The notes beneath the pieces are model-generated. The model ran no database searches, was not told the DNA's origin, and worked only from the letters and a program-made list of their open reading frames with translations. Positions 60,401 to 64,000 of a DNA stretch of 64,000 nt are shown one piece after another. The position numbers and the translations under genes are program-made. How positions within the stretch are numbered: the stretch's first letter is position 1; the number at the start of each line of letters is the position of its first letter. Source of the DNA: an uncultured Prevotellaceae bacterium (GTDB lineage: Bacteria; Bacteroidota; Bacteroidia; Bacteroidales; Bacteroidaceae); assembly GCA_937898415.1 (NCBI GenBank), contig CALDLA010000069.1, positions 12,472 through 76,471 of the forward strand, read 5' to 3'.

Positions 60401-61678
60401 AACTATGCGAAACTGAAGACTGCTATTGACAATGCTGAAGTTATTATAGCAGCTAACAACTTCGTGACGGCTGATGCCACCACAGCATTGGAAACTGAAA
60501 TCAGCACGGCTACAACCGCATGGACAGACGTAACCTATACTGATGCACAGTGTACTTCTGAGATTGCCACTCTCGGTTCTACTGTTTCTGGTTATAAAGC
60601 TATTGCAAGTGAAGGCAAGGCTGGTGCTTTCATGGCCAGTGCATGGGGCAAGACATCTGAGAACTGGTGGGATGCTCCGTACATCAATACCTGGTCAACC
60701 GAAGGTGACAACGACGGTTCTGGCTTCTCAGTACCGTTCTTTGAATACTTTACTGGAGAGACGGCTAACTTAGCAGCTAACACATTTACTGCCACATTGA
60801 AGGGCCTTGAAAATGGCGCTTATGAGGTTGAGCTTTGGGCTCGTGTACAACGCAGGACAGATGCCAACTTCAATGGTGATAACAGCATGATTACAATGTC
60901 AGTAAACGGCGATGAGGCTGTGAGCATCATGAATGGTTCTACTAAAGTAAATGAGGGAAAAGACAATGAAATGCGTTTGGGTCACTTCACTGCAACTGGC
61001 TATGTCTTTGATGGTACTCTGACTCTTTCTATCAATGTCAAGTTAGGTGCAAATGTTCACTGGCTCAGCTGGCGCGACGTGAAGTACACGAAGTTGTCGG
61101 ATGCGGCTATGATGAAGATCACCGATGCCCAGTGGGCAACATTCTGCGCTCCCTTCGACGTGGCAATTCCTAACGGTGTTAAGGCATATACGGTGGATGG
61201 TTTGGATAATGAAAATGAAGGCGAATTAATAACGACTGAAGTCAAGACCACCATCCCCGCTAACAAACCCGTACTGCTCAACAGTGCTGACCCAGTCGAT
61301 GAGATATTCACCGGAACGGCTGAGGATAATACTCCTGTAACTCCTAATGCTGGTTTGCTGTACGGTGTCTATACCGCTACTACTGCTCCTGTAGGCAGCT
61401 ATGTGCTGATGAAGGATGCGGAAGAGGGTCTTGGCTTCTATGTTGTCTCGGACGGTGAAAATGAGCAACCCACCGTTGGTGCAAATCGTGCTTATCTCAT
61501 GGTTCCTGGTGCTTCTCGTGCAGCCTTCTTCTTCGACGGAAAGAGCACTGGACTGAACGATGTCAGAGCTAAGTTGTCAGAAGTAAGTGGTGACGTCTAC
61601 AACCTGAACGGCCAGCGCGTGACGAGTCCGAGAAAGGGCCTCTACATCATGAATGGCAAGAAGGTCGTGGTGAAGTAG
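57413..61678 (+). CDS. Large adhesin-like surface protein with sorting-like tail
   Basis: A 1421-aa secreted protein (signal peptide M-K-K-L-K-L-L-L-A-T-C-A, starting at ATG 57413 or 57419). At least four beta-sandwich modules of carbohydrate-binding type begin with L-x-N-A/P-D/G-F-E/S and end with A-D-N-F-T/K. They alternate with three-helix segments rich in Ala/Thr (Y-x-x-A-x-x-A-x-x-A-I-x-x-A, FIVAR-like). The C-terminus is V-Y-N-L-N-G-Q-R-V, then K-G-L-Y-I-M-N-G-K-K. No catalytic motif is seen. Adhesion or glycan binding at the surface is likely. The Thr/Ala-rich, A+T-richer composition differs from the housekeeping genes. Followed by a small gene 45 bp downstream. Confidence 0.85.
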   Translation: MLMKKLKLLLATCALLLGAGQTWAQTDVTSTYLTNADFEGTYDKEYTIVESGNNKRYIYKPDGWTVDYKNVSSNNMTVLESTDVMASNFTGVYAVSSDNKRYMVRFRDNQPSEYIDLSQTITVTQKGFYTFSADLIREDGSKINVALYAGENTVSNSTAGTWENRNLTLLLDANTTIKVGIKFTNLGANGVKAGADNVKITFKSIANGDELTSLINNAAVTSTTGWTNGRINSGQQYTGAPDDTYMDTWSATLDQKQTITLPSGYYMLKAATRSSAYASGNIYAYVAKDDVTFRTDIHKEGAAGNLLDGGWAWTRVPVTLTQASAVTIGFWSNCNNSQWAGADNFTLTYYDSELNLAAALFNQVRSDAAAWKTSLEAINTGAKNALSAEDGKSYTSVAEYNEAIARLEAAITFARTTYPTLKAKYDAVKTLVKALPEQTTVYTGSATLSVNEEDVDAQVEAATTEAEMNAAILVWRNAAATFLGAVTVNDNQFFDITNIFLDNADFSAGNILGWETNYVSGQQAQNIGYQGANYTNGDVTISKFIEAWKPQPGTLGDGYLRQTVQNLPEGKYILEADAISVQQSDENIEVAGSFLYIYADGLDYKTTLNTLNNKPQHFSREFLNTGAGDVIFGLKTESSTGNWLCADNFTVKFYGVDLTAYETQLAEAVADAEAVTGIPEGAASVLSTVVTEYNKTYNTSSAYATAISAIQTATATALTFQTPFANYNTAMATANAFDQNNLTSGGWIALQTAISENTVNLANTSITVDALNTATENLNAACTAATAAQAAKVVYDNAVATINGGTNVDLTSLITNPGFETGNTNGWNNDGEITANAQNNSSFDNKQGVYYAERWHVNGTIDINQTVNALPAGIYKIEAYMYSDTEDAKLYVNSESADVTTSQKYFAVVQISDEESIKIGASCTLTTSTWICLDDFKLTYLASDYASLPYELASGKMGTDKASAQTEAETEFTDNPSMSTYEALLDAIAGAEASVANYAKLKTAIDNAEVIIAANNFVTADATTALETEISTATTAWTDVTYTDAQCTSEIATLGSTVSGYKAIASEGKAGAFMASAWGKTSENWWDAPYINTWSTEGDNDGSGFSVPFFEYFTGETANLAANTFTATLKGLENGAYEVELWARVQRRTDANFNGDNSMITMSVNGDEAVSIMNGSTKVNEGKDNEMRLGHFTATGYVFDGTLTLSINVKLGANVHWLSWRDVKYTKLSDAAMMKITDAQWATFCAPFDVAIPNGVKAYTVDGLDNENEGELITTEVKTTIPANKPVLLNSADPVDEIFTGTAEDNTPVTPNAGLLYGVYTATTAPVGSYVLMKDAEEGLGFYVVSDGENEQPTVGANRAYLMVPGASRAAFFFDGKSTGLNDVRAKLSEVSGDVYNLNGQRVTSPRKGLYIMNGKKVVVK

Positions 61679-61723
61679 AGTTGATAAGTTAAAGAATTAA
61701 AGAACTGAAAAATAAGAACGATT

Positions 61724-61909
61724 ATGAAAAAGAAATATATTTCGCCAATGGTAAAAAGGCACCATATTATGCCGCATACGCTAATAATGGTTTCTCAGCC
61801 CACGCTCCACTCAACAGGCAAAAAAGCCAACGAGGTGAGCGACGGTGTGGTCCTCTCCCGCGAAGACAGCCCCCGCTTCTGGGAGGATGAGGATGAAGAA
61901 GACTGGTAA
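61724..61909 (+). CDS. Small protein (61 aa) with acidic Trp-rich C-terminus
   Basis: Encodes 61 aa: a basic N-terminus (M-K-K-K-Y-I-S-P), a middle with Met/His residues, then V-L-S-R-E-D-S-P-R-F-W and an acidic end D-E-D-E-E-D-W. The M-K-K-x-Y-I-x-P start and acidic aromatic end match a type of short Bacteroidales protein often seen after large surface-protein genes; I know no function for it. No signal peptide or membrane segment. The stop codon lies at the start of a direct repeat (61904-61936) copied near 62794. Probably co-transcribed with the adhesin. Confidence 0.6.
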   Translation: MKKKYISPMVKRHHIMPHTLIMVSQPTLHSTGKKANEVSDGVVLSREDSPRFWEDEDEEDW

Positions 61910-61936
61910 GTCCGCCTGACTAACCACAACCTAATA
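61904..61936. repeat. Direct repeat, copy 1
   Basis: CTGGTAAGTCCGCCTGACTA followed by ACCACAACCTA, matched at 62794-62824 with a single base change. It includes the last codons of the 61-aa gene. Confidence 0.8.
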
Positions 61937-61940
61937 GATG

Positions 61941-61984
61941 AGGACAGGATTTTCGATTCCCCAGTGGAATCAAAATCCTGTCCT
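61941..61984 (+). terminator. Hairpin after the adhesin and small gene
   Basis: A 19-20 bp stem (arms 61941-61960 and 61966-61984, one bulged C) with loop CCAGT. No strong T run, but it is located where the adhesin transcript should end. Confidence 0.6.
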
Positions 61985-62110
61985 TATTGATGCCAGCTGT
62001 AGTTTGGTGTACTATTGCGACTGCAAAGATACAACAAATCTGCAACTGTTACAAGTGTACTCCCTTGAGTGCATACAACTTTTGTGGCACCTGCCAGAAA
62101 AGTGGTATTT

Positions 62111-62375
62111 CTATTCGCCCTTTTCTTCGCCCTTTCCCAACATATAGTACATATAGTTTCTTTTCCCTTCTGTTACTATCCGTCCATCCTCCCTTAACGT
62201 ATCAAGAAATCTTCGCATCTGTTTCTCAGAAACATGGTTACCGACAATCTTATCCAAATCAGCTCTCTTCGCTTTCCCATATTTTTATGAAGTATTGGAT
62301 TGCTTCTTTTAATGGAGAAATCTCATTTTTGATATCCAATGCTATGCCTTTGGTCTCAGAAGATAAAGATTCCAT
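62111..62375 (-). pseudogene. Frameshifted winged-helix-domain gene remnant
   Basis: On the minus strand the frame from ATG 62375 (M-E-S-L-S-S-E-T-K) reads to a stop at 62259. Dropping one A from the A5 run at 62286-62282 joins it to an open frame reading K-A-K-R-A-D-L-D-K-I-V-G-N and V-S-E-K-Q-M-R-R-F-L-D-T-L-R-E-D-G-R-I. That frame ends at TAG 62111. The joined product, about 85 aa, looks like a winged-helix domain. The start overlaps the nucleotidyltransferase gene by 20 bp, so it would be its operon partner. A real frameshift or slippage at the A-run are both possible. Confidence 0.5.
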
Positions 62376-62649
62376 CCTTTAAAATGCGTTTTCTTAAACG
62401 AGGGTTCAAGTTCTGATGATTACGGACGATGTCGACAGACGAGCCTGTCGCATTTTCTAAAAACTCCTTAGCATCCATCAGAAGGAAGGGATTTGGAGTC
62501 TCTGTATCAACAAACAAATCAATATCGCTACCTTCCCTTTGCTCTCCCCTTGCAGTAGACCCAAAAAGAGACAAAGAAGTGATGCCATACTTGTTTTTAA
62601 GTATGTTCATGTATCTTTTCAGCAAAGTGATGCATTCGTCTTTTGTCAT
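62356..62649 (-). CDS. MNT-type nucleotidyltransferase (MntA-like antitoxin)
   Basis: A 97-aa minimal nucleotidyltransferase. The catalytic motif L-F-G-S-T-A-R-G-E-Q-R-E-G-S-D-I-D-L-F is intact, with both Asp ligands. Such proteins usually act as antitoxins (MntA) that modify a HEPN RNase toxin (HepT) encoded immediately downstream. Here no HEPN gene follows; instead a frameshifted winged-helix remnant overlaps its end. The promoter TATCTTTG (minus 62676-62669) lies about 20 nt before the ATG, in a leader nearly identical to that of the DUF1016 gene at 63828. Confidence 0.85.
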   Translation of the reverse strand: MTKDECITLLKRYMNILKNKYGITSLSLFGSTARGEQREGSDIDLFVDTETPNPFLLMDAKEFLENATGSSVDIVRNHQNLNPRLRKRILKDGIFIF

Positions 62650-62668
62650 AACCTAATCTTTATCGGTG

Positions 62669-62676
62669 CAAAGATA
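62669..62676 (-). promoter_or_regulatory. MNT gene -7 box and conserved leader
   Basis: TATCTTTG on the minus strand, followed by GCACCGATAAAGATTAGG before the ATG. The same leader with 2-3 changes precedes the DUF1016 gene. Confidence 0.65.
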
Positions 62677-62793
62677 ATCATTTATTTTAATCCCTGCAAC
62701 TTTTATGCCACTTTTTCCTCTTTTCCATGCTGCACGGCATCCTCGGCATAATCATCGCCCTGCCCATGACCTCCCTGCTGATTGTAATAAGAT

Positions 62794-62860
62794 CTGGTAA
62801 GTCCGCCGGACTAACCACAACCTACAAGTGTACTTCGTAGCGTGCATACGATGTTTTAGA
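62794..62860. repeat. Direct repeat, copy 2
   Basis: CTGGTAAGTCCGCCGGACTA-ACCACAACCTA (62794-62824) repeats 61904-61936. The adjoining ACAAGTGTACT...GTGCATAC (62825-62850) repeats 62046-62072. Between copies the order and spacing differ, so this marks the edges of an inserted or rearranged segment. Confidence 0.75.
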
Positions 62861-62902
62861 AAGAAAAATACTAAAAAAGTTGCAATATTGGGAATTTTAA
62901 TG

Positions 62903-62910
62903 TAATTTTG
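62903..62910 (+). promoter_or_regulatory. -7 box of the small antitoxin-like gene
   Basis: TAATTTTG, 28 nt before the ATG at 62939. A good ribosome binding site AAGGAG (62925-62930) lies between. Confidence 0.65.
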
Positions 62911-62938
62911 CCCTCGAAATTGTAAAGGAGATACGATT

Positions 62939-63106
62939 ATGGCAACACCAGTAAAGATTATCCCGACATTGTACGGTGAGACCGCAAGAGCATTTATAGA
63001 GCGTGCAGAAGAGCGTGAGCGAAATCCACGCAACATCTCTGTTTATACGGAGAGTGAAGAGCGTGCTTATCTTGATATGATGAAAAGATCAGGAATGCCC
63101 CTATGA
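62939..63106 (+). CDS. Small antitoxin-like protein (55 aa)
   Basis: A 55-aa protein, M-A-T-P-V-K-I-I-P-T-L-Y-G-E-T-A-R to M-M-K-R-S-G-M-P-L, charged and helical, with E-R-A-E-E-R-E-R in the middle. It has its own promoter (62903), a strong ribosome binding site and an ATGA overlap with the next frame at 63103, so it is the first gene of a small operon. The layout resembles an antitoxin followed by its toxin, and the next frame looks like the start of a GNAT acetyltransferase. Antitoxin role is inferred. Confidence 0.65.
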   Translation: MATPVKIIPTLYGETARAFIERAEERERNPRNISVYTESEERAYLDMMKRSGMPL

Positions 63107-63204
63107 CGATTACTGAATTTCTGAACGAATTTACGTTCATGGAACTATCGGAAGATGTGCTCGCTGAGTGCGAGCATTTTTTCTTGTGGTGTAAGCGATC
63201 TTGA
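63103..63204 (+). pseudogene. Truncated probable GNAT acetyltransferase (toxin) start
   Basis: Overlaps the 55-aa gene by ATGA. It reads M-T-I-T-E-F-L-N-E-F-T-F-M-E-L-S-E-D-V-L and then stops after 33 residues. The opening resembles short Bacteroidales GNAT proteins encoded after a small partner gene. The remaining acetyltransferase is missing. The truncation point falls in the 3' end of the convergent DUF1016 gene, suggesting a deletion or rearrangement joined two partial genes. The family call is from pattern memory and is uncertain. Confidence 0.4.
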
Positions 63205-63828
63205 TGCCTTACTGCGCAAATCCACATTTGCAATGGTTGTAGCAAAGTTGTTGGGCATGTTGCCACGCTTTCCAAACAAATTGTCCTTCATATAGTATTT
63301 CAACGTGTCCCCATTCCAAAATCCAGTGGCACAATTCACTATATAGAACAATCGCTGCTCTATGTCCTTCTTTTGGGCCAGTATCTCATAATGGTTCGTA
63401 AAACCAACGGCAAGAAAGGCTTCCAATGTTTCTTGAGGTAATTCGTCCGTTGTCAATGGACGAATTTCGATATGTCCTTTGTCGCCTAAAGGAATGATGC
63501 TGTTTTGTGAATCGTCCGCTGACAATGGACGATTCTCGAACATGCTGCACCATGACTCGTAGAAGATACGCATACGTTTGATGCTGGTCTCAGAGAAACC
63601 TCTTAGTCCAGGCAGTTCCTGTTGTAGCAATTCTGAGATGGTGCCAATAGCATTGCTACCCCATCTTGCCGCTCTGCTTTGGACGGAAATATACCCGCCA
63701 ATGGCATAGTAAAGAGCCAGCACTTCCTTGTTTACTAACCGTGCTGCACGATAGCGGCTTTCCAATATCGCCTCTTTAATTGCTTTTACTGCATCAGCAT
63801 ACGTCGCTGTTATTTGTTTCTGTTCCAT
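63145..63828 (-). CDS. DUF1016 N-terminal domain protein (YhcG-like), probably truncated
   Basis: A 227-aa protein. I-L-E-S-R-Y-R-A-A-R-L-V-N-K-E-V-L-A-L-Y-Y-A-I-G-G-Y-I and F-S-E-T-S-I-K-R-M-R-I-F-Y-E-S-W identify the DUF1016 N-terminal domain. Full-length YhcG-type proteins (about 350 aa) continue into a PD-(D/E)XK nuclease domain, which is absent. The end overlaps the truncated GNAT frame by 60 bp on the opposite strand. Residues about 95-135 contain two related segments, R-P-L-S-A-D-D-S and R-P-L-T-T-D-E-L, each encoded by an imperfect palindrome. Promoter TAACTTTG at 63869-63862 (minus). Confidence 0.75.
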   Translation of the reverse strand: MEQKQITATYADAVKAIKEAILESRYRAARLVNKEVLALYYAIGGYISVQSRAARWGSNAIGTISELLQQELPGLRGFSETSIKRMRIFYESWCSMFENRPLSADDSQNSIIPLGDKGHIEIRPLTTDELPQETLEAFLAVGFTNHYEILAQKKDIEQRLFYIVNCATGFWNGDTLKYYMKDNLFGKRGNMPNNFATTIANVDLRSKASRSLTPQEKMLALSEHIFR

Positions 63829-64000
63829 ACGTCCGTTGTCATATCCTAAACTTTATCGGTGCAAAGTTACGAAAAGTCGAGTGCAAAACAAAAGAATTAA
63901 TTCTTTTTTTTGCCGAGACGGAGTAAGTTCGCCGTCGCAGACGGCAAAGTTACGAAAAGATTTTGATACCTGTCGCAGTTTGAACCGAAAATCATCAGTT
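63829..64000. other. Leader of the DUF1016 gene and end of window
   Basis: The minus-strand promoter TAACTTTG (63869-63862) is followed by the same GCACCGATAAAG leader as the MNT gene. A 10-codon upstream frame starts at ATG 63842 and overlaps the DUF1016 start out of frame. No other gene is visible to base 64000. Confidence 0.5.

Noticed and set aside
61938..62382. Plus-strand open frames between the small gene and the MNT gene
   Set aside because: No ribosome binding site or domain; they run antisense to the winged-helix remnant.
62356..62649. Complete MntA-HepT toxin-antitoxin system
   Set aside because: No HEPN-domain gene with an R-x4-6-H motif is visible downstream.
62752..63036. 94-aa minus-strand open frame
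   Set aside because: Antisense to the small gene at 62939, which has its own promoter and ribosome binding site.

Overview
The window reads as chromosomal DNA from a member of the Bacteroidales, most likely the Prevotella group of gut or rumen bacteria. Seen directly: promoters of the form TTTG-N~20-TAnnTTTG, a SusC/SusD pair, many signal-peptidase-II lipoproteins, GH127/GH51 arabinan enzymes, a C10 (streptopain-type) protease, and six surface proteins sharing a short C-terminal tail (Y-N/D-L-x-G-x-K/R-V, then G-I/L-Y-I-x-N-G-K-K). The genus is inferred; no rRNA is present.

0-15.5 kb: a partial secreted protein and a beta-helix surface protein, with an array of 22-bp repeats between them. 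Then come a PaaI-type thioesterase, a large zinc metalloprotease, a GPH-type sugar transporter, and housekeeping genes: dnaE-trxA-small gene, psd-pssA-DUF4834, birA-pyrH and tadA. Several genes have their -7 promoter box only 4-8 nt before the start codon. A 32-bp inverted repeat has inserted at the 5' end of pssA and now encodes part of its N-terminus.

15.5-28 kb: a susC-susD-lipoprotein-C10 protease operon (a peptide or glycoprotein capture unit), an opposing operon rsmI / coiled-coil lipoprotein / M64 peptidase, then tdk, tRNA-Lys(UUU) and a phosphoglycolate-phosphatase-like HAD enzyme.

28-43 kb: an arabinofuranosidase operon (GH51 plus two GH127 paralogues) and a lone response-regulator receiver. 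Next is a locus that looks built for scavenging extracellular nucleic acid: a TonB-dependent receptor, two OB-like lipoproteins, a DNA/RNA non-specific endonuclease lipoprotein, and a divergent exported EEP-fold nuclease/phosphatase.

43-52 kb: a GH128-like secreted glycosidase, a DUF5107-TPR protein and a sugar/H+ symporter whose central loop and last codons are built from low-complexity repeats.

49.6-57.4 kb is unusual. Four long arrays of a degenerate 8-bp unit (AACTCCTT) alternate with palindromic arrays of exactly 22-bp period and with a recurring two-hairpin element. These surround a Septu-like ATPase-HNH defence pair (ptuAB-like) and an AAA/DUF234-type ATPase.

57.4-64 kb: a 1421-aa adhesin-like surface protein, a tiny acidic-tailed protein, then a patchwork of defence or toxin-antitoxin remnants: an MNT nucleotidyltransferase, a frameshifted winged-helix gene, an antitoxin-like small gene, a truncated probable GNAT, and an N-terminal-only DUF1016 gene. 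The most interesting signals are the four 22-bp-period arrays, the 8-bp arrays, the possible nucleic-acid scavenging locus, the Septu-like pair, and the repeat insertions into pssA and the symporter.
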